From NCBI RefSeq assembly GCF_016909575.1, contig NZ_JAFBGA010000005.1:372001-436000 (forward strand): a stretch of 64,000 bases of DNA. Direction: 5' to 3'. The DNA comes from Streptomyces sp. HB132. GTDB lineage: Bacteria; Actinomycetota; Actinomycetes; Streptomycetales; Streptomycetaceae. A program made the translations under genes and the position numbers. Position 1 is the first letter of the stretch. Each line of letters opens with the position of its first letter. Shown here in pieces: positions 44,282 through 53,924 of this stretch. The notes below the pieces were generated by a model. It was not told where the DNA came from and did no database searches. It saw nothing but the letters and a program-made list of their open reading frames with translations.

Positions 44282-45211
44282 TCAGATGACGTCGGCGGCC
44301 GTTCCCGTGAGGCGCGCCGACTCGTCCCAGAGGGCGAGTGCCGTGGTCATGTCCTGAGCCCGGGCCGACAGGCGTGCCGGTGCTGGGCCTCCCCGGGTCT
44401 CGCCGAGCAGCCCGGGGCCGAAGTAGCTCCCGCCGAGCGCCGTCGGCAGGGTGGCCGCGTACAGCGTGGGCAGTGCCCCGGCGGACGCCGGCTGCGTGTA
44501 GACGCGCGTCGCCCGCTCCAGCCGTGCCGCCCAGGTCCGTCCGGCCAGCCGCGGGCCCGCCTGCCCGAGCTCCGTCGCGGACAGGCCCGGGTGCGCGGCC
44601 AGTGCGAGCACCTGCTTGCCGGCGGCGTCCGCCCTGCGCTGGAGTTCCGCGGTGAAGAGCAGGTTGGCGAGCTTGGACTGCCCGTAGGCGCGCCACTTGT
44701 CGTAACCGCGCTCGGCGTTGAGGTTGTCGAAGTCGATACGGCCGATGCGGTGCGCCAGCGACGACACGGTCACGACCCGCGACATGCCTCCCACCCCGAG
44801 CAGGGGCAGCAGGTGGTGCGTGAGTGCGAAGTGGCCGAGGTGGTTGGTACCGAACTGCATCTCGAATCCGTCGGCCGTACGCATGAGGGGCAGCGCCATC
44901 ACCCCGGCGTTGTTGACGAGCAGGTCGAGCTTGCCGTCGGCCTCCTTCGCGATCCGACCGGCGGCCTCGGCGACGGAGGAGAGGTCCGCCAGGTCGAGAC
45001 CGACGAGCGCGAGGTCCGAGTCCGGCGCGGCACGGCGTACGGCGTCCAGCGCGCGCCTGCCACGCTCGGGGTCACGGCAGGCGAGGACCGTCCGGGCCCC
45101 GGAGCGGGCCAGGCCGAGCGCCGTCACGGCTCCGATACCGCTGTTGGCCCCCGTGACCACGGCGGTGGTACCGGAGAGGTCGGGCATGTCGGCGAGAGTC
45201 CATGAGTGCAT
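44282..45211 (-). CDS. Short-chain dehydrogenase/reductase
   Basis: A 309-residue SDR of the retinol dehydrogenase/protochlorophyllide reductase-like subgroup. NAD(P) site TAVVTGANSGIGAVTALG, LLVNNAGVM, catalytic Ser in VVTVSSLAHRIG, and Tyr/Lys in WRAYGQSKLANLLF. The substrate is unknown. ATG 45211 is chosen; the frame is open to 45304. It faces the same way as the MFS gene upstream, 79 bp away, so the pair may be cotranscribed. Confidence 0.92.
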   Translation of the reverse strand: MHSWTLADMPDLSGTTAVVTGANSGIGAVTALGLARSGARTVLACRDPERGRRALDAVRRAAPDSDLALVGLDLADLSSVAEAAGRIAKEADGKLDLLVNNAGVMALPLMRTADGFEMQFGTNHLGHFALTHHLLPLLGVGGMSRVVTVSSLAHRIGRIDFDNLNAERGYDKWRAYGQSKLANLLFTAELQRRADAAGKQVLALAAHPGLSATELGQAGPRLAGRTWAARLERATRVYTQPASAGALPTLYAATLPTALGGSYFGPGLLGETRGGPAPARLSARAQDMTTALALWDESARLTGTAADVI

Positions 45212-45290
45212 ACGCCACGCCTCCCCTTCGAGAACCGGCGCACACCCGCGGCCGCTGTGATCTTCGGCGCGCGGGTCGTCCCGCCCCCCG

Positions 45291-46937
45291 TCAGCCGCCC
45301 TCACAGCGGGTGCCCGGCCCCGGTCCCCCGGACGCCCGGTCGGCCGCCTCCGCGGTCACCCGGGTGCCGGGGTGCCTGAGCGCGCACAGGTACGCGACGG
45401 CGAGCGCGATGGCCATCCCGTAGAACACCCACTGGTTCGCCTCGGCGAAGTCCAGCCTGATCGCGTCCATCGAGTCCCGCATGAGCGTGGCCACCCGGCC
45501 GTCGCCGGCCGGCTCCTGCGCGTCCGGATTGCCGGTCACGGCCTCGGCGACCGATCCGGCGGCGTCGTGCGCCGGGCCTGCCGGGACCCCCTTGGACGTG
45601 AGCGTCTCCACGACCCGGTCGGTGGTGACATGGGTGAGGACCGTCCCGAACACGGCGATCCCGATACTGGCCGCGAAGTTGCGCACCGTCTGGGTGATGC
45701 CCGTGACCTCGCCGTACGACGCTCCGATCGACCGGTTCACCGCGTCGGTGGAGGCGGGAGCGAGGAGGAAGCCGATACCCGCGCCGGCGAGTGCCGCGTA
45801 CGGCCACTGGTCGTGCATCGAAAGGTCCGTCAGCTTGTTCGCCCACAGGGCGAAGCCCACGGCGCCGAGCGCCGTGCCGAGCTTCATCGCCGGACGGGCT
45901 CCGCGCCGGTCCAGGATCCGCCCGCCCCACTGCGAGGCGATCCCGAAACCGATGAAGAAGTACAGCAGGTAGAGCGCGGCCTGGTTCGGCGAGGCGCTCA
46001 GCGAGACCTGCGCGTAGACGGAGGCGAAGAAGAACACGGGGACGAAGGCCAGCATCGCGAAGAAGAGGACCAGCATGTCGACGGTGAACGCCCGGTCACG
46101 GAAGACCCGCAGCGTGATGAGCGGTTCCGCCACCCCGAGTTCGTAGCGGCAGAAGGCCGCCAGGACCACGATGCCTCCGACGACGCACGCCCAGGTGGCG
46201 ACGCTGCTCCAGCCCCACGCGGAGGCCTGCTGGAACCCGAGCACGCTCAGCCCCATGCCCACGGCCACGAGGACGGCGCCGGGCACGTCGAGCTTCTCGC
46301 GCCGGCGGGTCTCGGGGATGTGGGCCATGGCCGCCAGGACCAGGGCGATGACGGCGATCGGCACGTTCACCCAGAAGATCGCCCGCCAGGTCCAGGCCGT
46401 CAGCCAGCCGCCGAGCAACGGCCCGACCGCGGTGAGCGCACCTGACAGGCCGAAGAACAGAGCCAGGGCGCGGCCGCGCTTCTCGACGGGGAAGACGGCG
46501 ATGACCACGGCGAGCGCGGCGGGGAACATCAGTGCCGCGCCGAGCCCCTGCGTGGCACGGAAGACGATCAGCCAGGTCTGTGCGAAGTCCCCGGCCGGAA
46601 CACATCCGCACAGCACGGAGGAGACGACGAACAGGAGGGTGCCGCCCAGCATGACCCGGCGGTGGCCGATGATGTCGGAGAGCCGTCCGCCGAACGCGAA
46701 GAAGGCGGCGAGCGCGAGCAGGTACGCGTTGACGACCCACTGCATCCCGGAGGCCGAGAGGCCGAGTTCGTCGATGATGCTCGGAGCGGCGATGGAGACG
46801 ATCGTCTGGTCGATGAACGTCATCGAAACGGCGAAGAGCATGGCCGCCAGGGCAAGCGTTGGGTTGGCGGCGCCCTTCCCGGCGGTGGGGCCGGCCGCGG
46901 CCGGGCCGGGGCCCGGAGGCACCCTCTTGTTGCGCAT
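45291..46937 (-). CDS. MFS drug transporter of the DHA2 (EmrB/QacA) family
   Basis: A 548-residue exporter with 14 predicted helices. The first helix contains MLFAVSMTFIDQTIVSIAAP, the family signature; motif A is GGRLSDIIGHRRVMLGG; and motif C-like PLLGGWLTAWTWRAIFWVNV follows. It exports hydrophobic drugs or metabolites by proton antiport. The frame extends to 47312 but ATG 46937 precedes the first helix. No regulator is adjacent. Confidence 0.92.
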   Translation of the reverse strand: MRNKRVPPGPGPAAAGPTAGKGAANPTLALAAMLFAVSMTFIDQTIVSIAAPSIIDELGLSASGMQWVVNAYLLALAAFFAFGGRLSDIIGHRRVMLGGTLLFVVSSVLCGCVPAGDFAQTWLIVFRATQGLGAALMFPAALAVVIAVFPVEKRGRALALFFGLSGALTAVGPLLGGWLTAWTWRAIFWVNVPIAVIALVLAAMAHIPETRRREKLDVPGAVLVAVGMGLSVLGFQQASAWGWSSVATWACVVGGIVVLAAFCRYELGVAEPLITLRVFRDRAFTVDMLVLFFAMLAFVPVFFFASVYAQVSLSASPNQAALYLLYFFIGFGIASQWGGRILDRRGARPAMKLGTALGAVGFALWANKLTDLSMHDQWPYAALAGAGIGFLLAPASTDAVNRSIGASYGEVTGITQTVRNFAASIGIAVFGTVLTHVTTDRVVETLTSKGVPAGPAHDAAGSVAEAVTGNPDAQEPAGDGRVATLMRDSMDAIRLDFAEANQWVFYGMAIALAVAYLCALRHPGTRVTAEAADRASGGPGPGTRCEGG

Positions 46938-47010
46938 GATTCCGAGTGTGAACGCGACGGGAACCGCGCGCACGTCAAGCTCACTCCGGTGCCACACGGG
47001 TGGTGGTGTC

Positions 47011-47544
47011 TCAGCTGCTCCGCAGCAGCAGGCCCGCCGCGACGAGTCCCGCCAGTCCCACGTCCGCGTCCGTGTACTCGCCGCCGAGGAGGTGGTCCAC
47101 GTACGCGTCCTCGGCCAGGGTGAACGGCGCGACGAACTCCTCCGCGTCGGGTGTGGGTTCGGCGACCTTGCGGCAGCCCTTGGCCAGCACGGCGTACCGC
47201 ACGTGGGTCGCGTTGGACGCCAGATAGGTCCGCATGACGACCTCGGCCGTCCCCGCCCGGTATCCGGTCTCCTCCAGGAGCTCCCGTGCCGCCGCGTCCA
47301 GCACGTCCTCACCGGGCTCGATCATGCCACCGGGGAGTTCCGCCAGCACCTTGCCGGGACCGGGGCGGAACTGGCGTACGAGGATGCCCCGGCCGTCCTC
47401 GGTGAACGCGACGAGGGCCACCGTCCCTGAGCCGTACAGGATGTCCCAGTCCGACTCCTTGCCGTCGGGCTGCAGGTAGGTGCGGCACCGGACCGTCAGG
47501 TAGCCGGCGGCGTCCGGCCGCTCGCTCCTCAGGGTCCACGTCAT
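47011..47544 (-). CDS. NUDIX hydrolase, ADP-ribose pyrophosphatase-like
   Basis: A 177-residue NUDIX enzyme. The NUDIX box is complete: GGMIEPGEDVLDAAARELLE followed by ETGY (Gx5Ex7REUxEExGU). The N-terminal beta-sheet and GTVALVAFTEDGRGILVRQF are typical of ADP-ribose or nucleoside diphosphate-sugar pyrophosphatases. The start at 47544 has GGAGAG ten bases upstream; GTG 47565 would add seven residues. Confidence 0.9.
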   Translation of the reverse strand: MTWTLRSERPDAAGYLTVRCRTYLQPDGKESDWDILYGSGTVALVAFTEDGRGILVRQFRPGPGKVLAELPGGMIEPGEDVLDAAARELLEETGYRAGTAEVVMRTYLASNATHVRYAVLAKGCRKVAEPTPDAEEFVAPFTLAEDAYVDHLLGGEYTDADVGLAGLVAAGLLLRSS

Positions 47545-47660
47545 GGGGTCGGGACTCTCCGTCACGGACCGATCATGTCCAGCCCGCCGCGGTGCAAACG
47601 GCCCTGGGCGAACCCGTCCCTCTGGAGCGGCGTCCACGCCGGCGGGCCCCGGCAGCGCCG

Positions 47661-48929
47661 TCAGCCCGGGGCCGCTGCCGGGGCGGCCCTGCCGGGCGGC
47701 ACGGGTTCGGGTCCGGCTCGTGGCCGGTGCAGGGCCAGCATGGCCTGGTCGTCCTGGGGCCGGCCGCCGCCGTGGCGCCGTACGTCCTGGATCAGCACGT
47801 CCAGGATCTGCCCCGGTGCGAGGCGGCCGCCGGTCCTCTCCCTCCTGCCGAGCACGAGGGGCAGCCGGGAGACGGGGTCGTAGAACCCTCCGGTGGCGTC
47901 GCGGGACTCGGTGACGCCGTCGGTGTAGCAGAGCAGCGTGGAGCCGGCCGGGAACGGGAAGCTGTCGACCGGTGAGGTCCAGACGCCCAGGTCGCTGATC
48001 CCCAGCGGGGGTGACTCCTCGGACGCCTCGAGGAGCCTGGCGCGGCCCTGCGCGTCGAGGAGCACCGGGGGCGGGTGGCCCCGGTTGACCAGGCGTACGG
48101 TCTCCAGGTCCGGCGAGAACTCCGCGATGAGGGCCGTGGTGAAGCCCTCCTCCTGCTGCTGGCCACCACGACGGCCGCCCTCGCGCAGGAGTGCTCTCTC
48201 CAGCTGGGCGACCAGTTGGGGGAGGTCCTCGGCCTCGTCCGCCGCGTAACGGAAGGCGCCGAGGTCGGCGCTGACGGCGCTGACCGCCCCGAGTCCCTTC
48301 CCCCGCACGTCTCCGACCATGACCCGGATTCCGTACGGGGTGCTCTGCACCACGTACAGGTCTCCGCCGATCAGGGCCTCGCTCTCGGCCGGGACGTAGC
48401 GCGCGTCGATGTGCAGGTTTCCCAGGCGTGAGGGGGGCCTCGGCAGTACGGCTCGCTGGGCGACCGCGGCGACGTGCTGTGCGCGCCGGGCGCGGGCGTC
48501 CTGTCTGCGCAGGGTGCGGTGGATGAGCACGGCGAGCGCGGTGACGGCCGCCAGGGTGACCTGGTTGGCCACGCCCGCCCGCCAGCCGAAGGTGCCGTCG
48601 AGCCGCGCGAGGAACGCGTGCACCACCATCGCCGTGAGCCCGACGCCGATGATCCCGCGTACGCCGGACAGCGGCGCGGCGGCGACGGGTGCGGCCACGA
48701 GGAGAGGCGCCGACGTCACGTCGTGCGGCGTGACCAGGTCGGCCACCACGGCCAGCACGATGAGGCCTACGGGGATCCACTGGGTTCTCAGCAGCTGCGG
48801 CACTCCCCCACGCTGCCCGTAAGCGCGGCTCTCCGCATCCCCGGGCGGGCGGGGCCCGACGTACATGCCGCGGCTGCCGGCGGGCATGAGCATGTCATGG
48901 TCGCACGGCGGGCCCGTGTCGGTGCCCAC
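47661..48929 (-). CDS. Membrane-anchored SpoIIE-type PP2C phosphatase
   Basis: About 422 residues. Three to five N-terminal helices (residues about 40-140, including WIPVGLIVLAVVADLVTPHD and GVRGIIGVGLTAMVVHAFLA) anchor a C-terminal PP2C/SpoIIE domain: Asp in LIGGDLYVVQ, MVGDVRGKGLGAVSAVSADL, VNRGHPPPVLL, CYTDGVTESRD and the final QDDQAML metal site. It probably dephosphorylates an anti-anti-sigma factor in response to a membrane signal, as RsbU/SpoIIE proteins do. The start is uncertain: GTG 48929 has GAAGG upstream; ATG 48893 and 48866 are alternatives. Confidence 0.87.
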   Translation of the reverse strand: MGTDTGPPCDHDMLMPAGSRGMYVGPRPPGDAESRAYGQRGGVPQLLRTQWIPVGLIVLAVVADLVTPHDVTSAPLLVAAPVAAAPLSGVRGIIGVGLTAMVVHAFLARLDGTFGWRAGVANQVTLAAVTALAVLIHRTLRRQDARARRAQHVAAVAQRAVLPRPPSRLGNLHIDARYVPAESEALIGGDLYVVQSTPYGIRVMVGDVRGKGLGAVSAVSADLGAFRYAADEAEDLPQLVAQLERALLREGGRRGGQQQEEGFTTALIAEFSPDLETVRLVNRGHPPPVLLDAQGRARLLEASEESPPLGISDLGVWTSPVDSFPFPAGSTLLCYTDGVTESRDATGGFYDPVSRLPLVLGRRERTGGRLAPGQILDVLIQDVRRHGGGRPQDDQAMLALHRPRAGPEPVPPGRAAPAAAPG

Positions 48930-49037
48930 GTGATGACCTTCGGCCCGGCGCTCGGCCCTTCGCGCGCGTCGTGCCTGTTCCGCACACGTGAATGCCGGCG
49001 CGGAGCAGCGCGGCCGGCACCTGACCAAGGGGAACTC

Positions 49038-49667
49038 ATGCGCCTTCGCACGACATCCACCGCCCTCGCCGTCGCGGCGGCGGCAGCCCTCTCCCTCGCG
49101 GCCTGCAGCGACGGCGTCGACACCGGACCGGTGGCGTCCGCGTCGACGGAAGGGCCCTCCGGCACAGGCGAATCCGGTGGCCCTGACGCCACGGAAGGTT
49201 CCGGCGGAGGGGACACCCAGGCCTCGGCATCCGCCTCTGGCCCGGCCTCCTCGTCCACTTCCTCACCCGTCTCGGAGTCCGGCGACGCGTGCCGGACCGC
49301 GGACCTCGCGTTCAGCAGCGCGGGCGGCATGGCGGAGGGCGAGGTGCTGATCGGTCTGAGGAACACCGGGTCCGCGTCCTGCTCGATGCGCGGGTTCCCC
49401 GGCCTGGACCTCGAGAGCAAGGACGGCACGGTGAGCGCCGAGCGCCGGAGCGGCCGGCCGGCCCGGACGGTCACACTGGCCCCCGGGGAGAGCACCGGCT
49501 TCTCGCTGTACTTCCCGCCGAACACCGGCGGCTCGGGCGTCACCTTCACCTCGGCGGTCGTGACTCCGCCGGACGAGACCCACTCGCATCGCATGTCGCT
49601 GTCCGTCGACACGGCCGTGGACTCCGGCTCCGGCATCGCCGTGACCCCGGTCGGCTCGGGCAAGTAG
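49038..49667 (+). CDS. DUF4232 lipoprotein
   Basis: A 209-residue secreted lipoprotein. Signal peptide MRLRTTSTALAVAAAAALSL ends in the lipobox LAAC. A low-complexity Ser/Gly/Thr/Ala linker (about residues 27-82) spaces the C-terminal beta-rich DUF4232 domain, which starts at DACRTADLAFSS and includes VLIGLRNTGSASCSMRGFPG. Two conserved Cys probably form a disulfide. Cell-surface role unknown; common in Streptomyces. Confidence 0.85.
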   Translation: MRLRTTSTALAVAAAAALSLAACSDGVDTGPVASASTEGPSGTGESGGPDATEGSGGGDTQASASASGPASSSTSSPVSESGDACRTADLAFSSAGGMAEGEVLIGLRNTGSASCSMRGFPGLDLESKDGTVSAERRSGRPARTVTLAPGESTGFSLYFPPNTGGSGVTFTSAVVTPPDETHSHRMSLSVDTAVDSGSGIAVTPVGSGK

Positions 49668-49712
49668 GCCGAACGGGGACCCGGACGGACGCATCCTGGA
49701 CATCTGGTCCAC

Positions 49713-50783
49713 ATGGTGAGACTCGTTTGCGGAGCCCCGTGCTCGCGGCGTCTTATCGCGCCTGTGCAAACCGAACAGATAACCCCTGATCAACCGGCCT
49801 CCGACGACAAGGCGGCGAGGCGCGCCGTCACGGTGTTCCCCGTCCTGGTGCTCGTGGCGGGCGTAGCCGGTCTCGTCACGCCCGGAACGTTCGACGGCTG
49901 GACGGAATCGGTTCCGTACCTGCTGGGAATCGTCATGTTCTGCATGGGGCTGACGATGACCCCGCTCGATTTCAGGGGCGTGGCGAAGCGTCCGTGGGCC
50001 GTGGCGATCGGCCTGGTCGCGCATTACGTCATCATGCCGGGACTCGGCTGGGCCATCGCACATCTGCTCGGACTGCCGCCGCAGCTGGCGGCGGGGCTCA
50101 TCCTGGTCGGCTGCGCGCCGAGCGGCACGGCCTCGAACGTGGTGACCTTCCTGGCCCGAGGTGACGTGGCGCTGTCGGTCTCCGTCGCCACCGTCTCCAC
50201 CCTGGTCGCCCCGCTGGTGACGCCGCCACTCACGCTGCTGCTGGCGGGTGCCTACCTTCCGGTGGACGCCGGCTCGATGATCACGGACATCCTCAAGACG
50301 GTGCTGTTGCCGGTCCTCGGCGGTCTGGTGGTGCGGCTGGTCGCGGGCAAGCTGGTCGACCGGGTGCTGGGTCTCATGCCCTGGCTGTCGTCGCTGGCCA
50401 TCGCCGCGATCGTCTGTGCCGTCGTGGCGGGCAGCGCCGGTGTCATCAAGTCCGCCGCCGTGACCGTCCTGATCGCCGTCGTGCTGCACAACGGCTTCGG
50501 CCTGGCGCTCGGTTACGCGGCGGGCAAGCTCTCGGGGCTCGGCCGGCCGGCCAGCCGCGCCATGGCCTTCGAGGTCGGCATGCAGAACTCGGGGCTGGCC
50601 GCGTCACTGGCGACGGCTCACTTCAGCCCGCTCGCCGCGCTCCCGGCCGCCGTGTTCTCGGTGTGGCACAACATCTCGGGCGCGCTGGTCGCCGCCTGGA
50701 TGTCCCACAGGTCGCGGCGCGAAGAGCAGGGTGCCTCGGCCGCGGTTCCGGCGCCGAGGGCCACGGCCGCCGAGGAAGCCTGA
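49713..50783 (+). CDS. Bile acid:sodium symporter family transporter
   Basis: A 356-residue BASS-family membrane protein with about ten helices: LLGIVMFCMGLTMTPLDFRG, LVGCAPSGTASNVVTFLARG (the sodium-site signature) and AFEVGMQNSGLAASLA near the end. Bacterial members take up small organic anions. ATG 49713 is used, but GTG 49764, closer to the first helix, is equally plausible because neither start has a strong ribosome site. Confidence 0.9.
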   Translation: MVRLVCGAPCSRRLIAPVQTEQITPDQPASDDKAARRAVTVFPVLVLVAGVAGLVTPGTFDGWTESVPYLLGIVMFCMGLTMTPLDFRGVAKRPWAVAIGLVAHYVIMPGLGWAIAHLLGLPPQLAAGLILVGCAPSGTASNVVTFLARGDVALSVSVATVSTLVAPLVTPPLTLLLAGAYLPVDAGSMITDILKTVLLPVLGGLVVRLVAGKLVDRVLGLMPWLSSLAIAAIVCAVVAGSAGVIKSAAVTVLIAVVLHNGFGLALGYAAGKLSGLGRPASRAMAFEVGMQNSGLAASLATAHFSPLAALPAAVFSVWHNISGALVAAWMSHRSRREEQGASAAVPAPRATAAEEA

Positions 50784-50813
50784 CCGGCTTCCGGTCCCGG
50801 AGGTTCCACGACT

Positions 50814-50850
50814 CGAGGCGTTCGCCCGGGGTTCCCGGGCGAACGCCTCG
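50814..50850 (+). terminator. Hairpin after the BASS transporter gene
   Basis: A 16-bp perfect stem (50814-50829 against 50835-50850) closes a 5-nt GGTTC loop 31 bp after the stop. Confidence 0.8.
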
Positions 50851-51350
50851 CGCGTGGTGCCCCGGCCGGCTCCGCAGAGGGGCTCGTGCCGAGCCGGCGG
50901 CCGTGCGCTCGCTCGGGCTCCCGGGCCGCGTAGGTCGGTCCGGTTCCGCCGCACGCAGTCGCGGCAGGCATGACGGACGTCCTCCTGGCGTGCCACGGTC
51001 CGGCCCGCGGGCCTCGGCGGAGACGGCCACGGCCAAGTGCTGCCCCATGTCGTCGACGAGGGGCCACCGGTGTCGTCCTCACGGTCTCCTCCACTGAGGA
51101 CCGGTCGGCGAATCGGCTGGTACGACGACGTGCGATCCGAGCCTCGACACACGTGGGAGGCGGGTCCGCACCGGCCCTCCGGAGATACCCGCTGCGTATG
51201 GCGGCGTCCATCGCGCTGACTAGTCCACGCTCTCGCGTGGCCCTCAGGTATGACCCAGGACCGACTGGGAGAGGGATTCGTGGAACCCCCGCCCGCTCAT
51301 ACCGTCTTGATCACTGACGGCGGACGACCACCGCCGGGGACAGGTGTTCA
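50851..51350. other. 500-bp intergenic stretch upstream of the TPR gene
   Basis: Both strands contain only arginine-rich overlapping frames without family features. A small hairpin CCACGC-TCTC-GCGTGG lies at 51225-51240. The promoter of the TPR-polyprenyl synthase pair must lie in the right part, but I cannot name its boxes. Confidence 0.5.
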
Positions 51351-52472
51351 GTGGACAGGCGAGACAGTGAGCGGGTGGCACGGGTGACTCAGCAGAATCG
51401 GCCGGAGGACAAGGCGTTCGCTCCGGAGTATCAGGGAGCGCTCGGCTCGTTGTCGGTGAACTCCTCCCTCACCGAGGTACTGGCGAGGGGAATCGAAGAA
51501 CTGCGTGCGGCCGAACATGCCGGGGAACAGCGGGAGATGGCGCGCTGCGGGCTCGCCGTCGCGGAAGCGTACCGACGGCTGGGGCGTGTGGCGGAAGCAG
51601 ACGCGGCGTGGAAGTCGAGTTATCGTGCGGCGCGTTCGGCGGGCGACGTCGGGGCGATGGCCTGGGCGCTGTGGAGCGGGGGCACCCTCGCCCGCCAGCG
51701 GGGCTCGCTGGCGCTCGCGTACCGGCTGCTCGGGCTCGCCGCGGAGATGGGCGAACGCGGGGGCGACGTGGTGGTTCGCGGCTACTCGCTGGCCGGCCTC
51801 GCGGAGACCGGGCGCATCCAGGGCGACTACCAGGCGGTCGGGGAACTGCACGAGCAACTGCTCGCGGAGGCCCGGAAGCGCGGCGAGGCCAGGCACACGG
51901 TGTGGGCGCTGGAAGGGATAGCCCAGATGCACCGCAACACCGGTTCCTACGACAGGGCGCTCGCCCTCTTCGAGGAGGCGGCCGAGACCGCGGGCCGGGC
52001 CGATGACCGCAGGGGCCGGGCCTGGGCGCTGCGCGGGATAGCCGACGTGGTGTCCGTACGGGACGGTGACGTGGAGCGCGCGCTGACGCTGCTCACGGAG
52101 GCCGAATCCATGTGCCGCGAGATGAGGTTGTCCAGTGCGCTGGCCTACAACCACAAGATGCGGGGCAATGTGCACTACCGGGTGGGCCAGTACCCGCAGG
52201 CCCGTGACAACTACGAGCAGGCACTCGCGGAGTTCCAGGAGATGGACGAGCCGCGGGGGGTCGCGCTCTCCCGACTGGGGCTCGCCAAGTCGCTGGCCCG
52301 GCTCGGACGGAACCCGGCGGAGACCGTCGTGGAACTGGTCGGACTCCGCCGCGCCCTGGACCGGATCGGTCTGCGGCACGCCCGGGACATGGTCGACAAG
52401 GCATCCGTCGAACTGGGAGTGGGCCCCCTGCCCGACGTGGGGCACCGCGTCGAGGAGGCGGCGACGCGATGA
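51351..52472 (+). CDS. Tetratricopeptide-repeat protein
   Basis: A 373-residue all-helical protein made of about eight TPR units, e.g. CGLAVAEAYRRLGRVAEADA, RGYSLAGLAETGRIQGDYQA, ALEGIAQMHRNTGSYDRALA and HKMRGNVHYRVGQYPQARDN. No DNA-binding or enzymatic domain is present, so it is a binding scaffold. The stop overlaps the ATG of the polyprenyl synthase gene by 4 bp, so the two proteins are made together and may interact. GTG 51351 is assumed; GTG 51375 is possible. Confidence 0.85.
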   Translation: MDRRDSERVARVTQQNRPEDKAFAPEYQGALGSLSVNSSLTEVLARGIEELRAAEHAGEQREMARCGLAVAEAYRRLGRVAEADAAWKSSYRAARSAGDVGAMAWALWSGGTLARQRGSLALAYRLLGLAAEMGERGGDVVVRGYSLAGLAETGRIQGDYQAVGELHEQLLAEARKRGEARHTVWALEGIAQMHRNTGSYDRALALFEEAAETAGRADDRRGRAWALRGIADVVSVRDGDVERALTLLTEAESMCREMRLSSALAYNHKMRGNVHYRVGQYPQARDNYEQALAEFQEMDEPRGVALSRLGLAKSLARLGRNPAETVVELVGLRRALDRIGLRHARDMVDKASVELGVGPLPDVGHRVEEAATR

Positions 52473-53608
52473 CCTCCCCGACGACCGTCCCGGCTGATAC
52501 CGCGTACGACACCACGCCCCACGGACCCTCCGGCGGCGGTGGGGCGGCGCGGACGGACACCGCGTCCCCGGAGGCCCCGGTGACCGCTGCCGGCATACTC
52601 GCTCGCTGTCGCGACCTGGTACGCCCCTCGCTGGCCGCCGCGATGGAGCGGCTCCATCCCTGGCTGGGCGAGATGGCCGCGTTCTCACTGGGCTGGTGCG
52701 AGGTCGGTGGTGGGCCCGCCGACGGGTCGTACGAGGGCAAGGGTCTTCGCCAGGCCCTCGCCGTACTGTGCGCCGAGGCCGCGGAAGCCCCCGGTGAGAG
52801 CGCCGTGGCCGGTGCGGTGGCCGTCGAACTGGTCCACACGTTCTCGCTGCTGCACGACGACATCATGGACGGGGACGGGACCCGGCGGCAGCGCGAGACC
52901 GTATGGAAGGCGTACGGCACCGGCCCCGCCGTGCTCGCGGGCGACGCCCTCTTCGCCCTGGCGGTGCAGACGCTCGCCGAGGTACCGGGACCGCACACGG
53001 CTGCGGCCGTGTGCCGCCTGTCCGAGACGCTGAGCGGCCTCGTCCGCGGCCAGGCGGAGGACCTCCTCTTCGCGGCCCGCCCCTGGACGGGGCCCGAGGC
53101 CGTCCGGATGGACGAGTACCGCGCCATGGCGGAACTCAAGACCGGCACCCTGCTGGGCTGCGCGGCGGCGCTCGGTGGTCTCCTGGGTGGGGCGCCCACC
53201 CCTACCGTCACCGCGCTGGACCAGGCCGGACGCCACCTGGGAGTGGCCTTCCAGGCCGTCGACGACCTGCTCGGCATCTGGGGTGACCCGGCGGTCACGG
53301 GCAAGCCCGTGCACAGCGACCTGCGGCAGCGGAAGAAGACCTACCCCGTCCTGGCCGCCCTCGCCGGGAACGGTCCCCGCACCAGGGAGCTCGCCGCACT
53401 CCTGAACTCCCCGCTGCCCCTCGACGAGGCCGGTGCCATGCGCGCGGCCGCACTCGTCGAGGCGTGCGGCGGCCGCACCGCCACTCTGGACGAAGCCCGT
53501 CGCCGGCTGGATGCCGCCCGCGCCTGTCTGCGCAGCGTGCCCCTCGACCCTCGTGCGGCGCGCGAGATGGAGGTGCTGATCGCGTTCCTGCTGCACCGCA
53601 GGGTGTGA
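52469..53608 (+). CDS. Polyprenyl diphosphate synthase family enzyme
   Basis: A 379-residue isoprenyl diphosphate synthase. The first Asp-rich motif is FSLLHDDIMDGDGTRRQR (DDxxD type) and the second is VDDLLGIWGDPAVTGKPVHS. The lysine and Arg substrate residues lie in ETVWKAYG and SDLRQRKKTYPVLAAL. It condenses isopentenyl diphosphate with an allylic diphosphate; product length cannot be read. About 60 residues of low-complexity precede the domain. No terpene cyclase is adjacent. Confidence 0.9.
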   Translation: MTSPTTVPADTAYDTTPHGPSGGGGAARTDTASPEAPVTAAGILARCRDLVRPSLAAAMERLHPWLGEMAAFSLGWCEVGGGPADGSYEGKGLRQALAVLCAEAAEAPGESAVAGAVAVELVHTFSLLHDDIMDGDGTRRQRETVWKAYGTGPAVLAGDALFALAVQTLAEVPGPHTAAAVCRLSETLSGLVRGQAEDLLFAARPWTGPEAVRMDEYRAMAELKTGTLLGCAAALGGLLGGAPTPTVTALDQAGRHLGVAFQAVDDLLGIWGDPAVTGKPVHSDLRQRKKTYPVLAALAGNGPRTRELAALLNSPLPLDEAGAMRAAALVEACGGRTATLDEARRRLDAARACLRSVPLDPRAAREMEVLIAFLLHRRV

Positions 53609-53639
53609 GTGCGTCGGCCGCCGGGTGTCGCGTCGCACC

Positions 53640-53845
53640 CGGCGGCGTTCCAGGCGGGGTACTGCCTGCCGGGGAGGACGGGGCAGGTGTCGCCACAGCC
53701 CATGGTGATCACCACGTCGGACGCCTGCACGGCTTCGACGGTCAGCACCTTCGAGGTCTCGGCGGACAGGTCGATGCCGACGACGGCGACGCATGCTGCA
53801 CCAGCCGGAGCGGGACCGCAGAGACTCGGACACCCCCGTCGGCGG
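53640..53845 (-). pseudogene. Remnant of an arsenate reductase (LMW-phosphatase type)
   Basis: On the minus strand one frame reads AVVGIDLSAETSK then VLTVEAVQASDVVITMGCGD and TCPVLPGRQYPAW, a clear match in order and spacing to the C-terminal half of low-molecular-weight-phosphatase arsenate reductases (VGIDLSxE..K...DVVITMGCGDxCP). The catalytic N-terminal Cys loop is gone, the part just upstream (RVRVSAVP-like in another frame) is frame-shifted, and the frame runs on without the normal C-terminus. Confidence 0.65.
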
Positions 53846-53924
53846 CGGGCTGCGCCTGCGGCAGCTGAGCTGCCCTGTCGGCAGTCGCCCGGGCGCTCGT
53901 CATGCCGGGCGACTGCCCCTCGTC

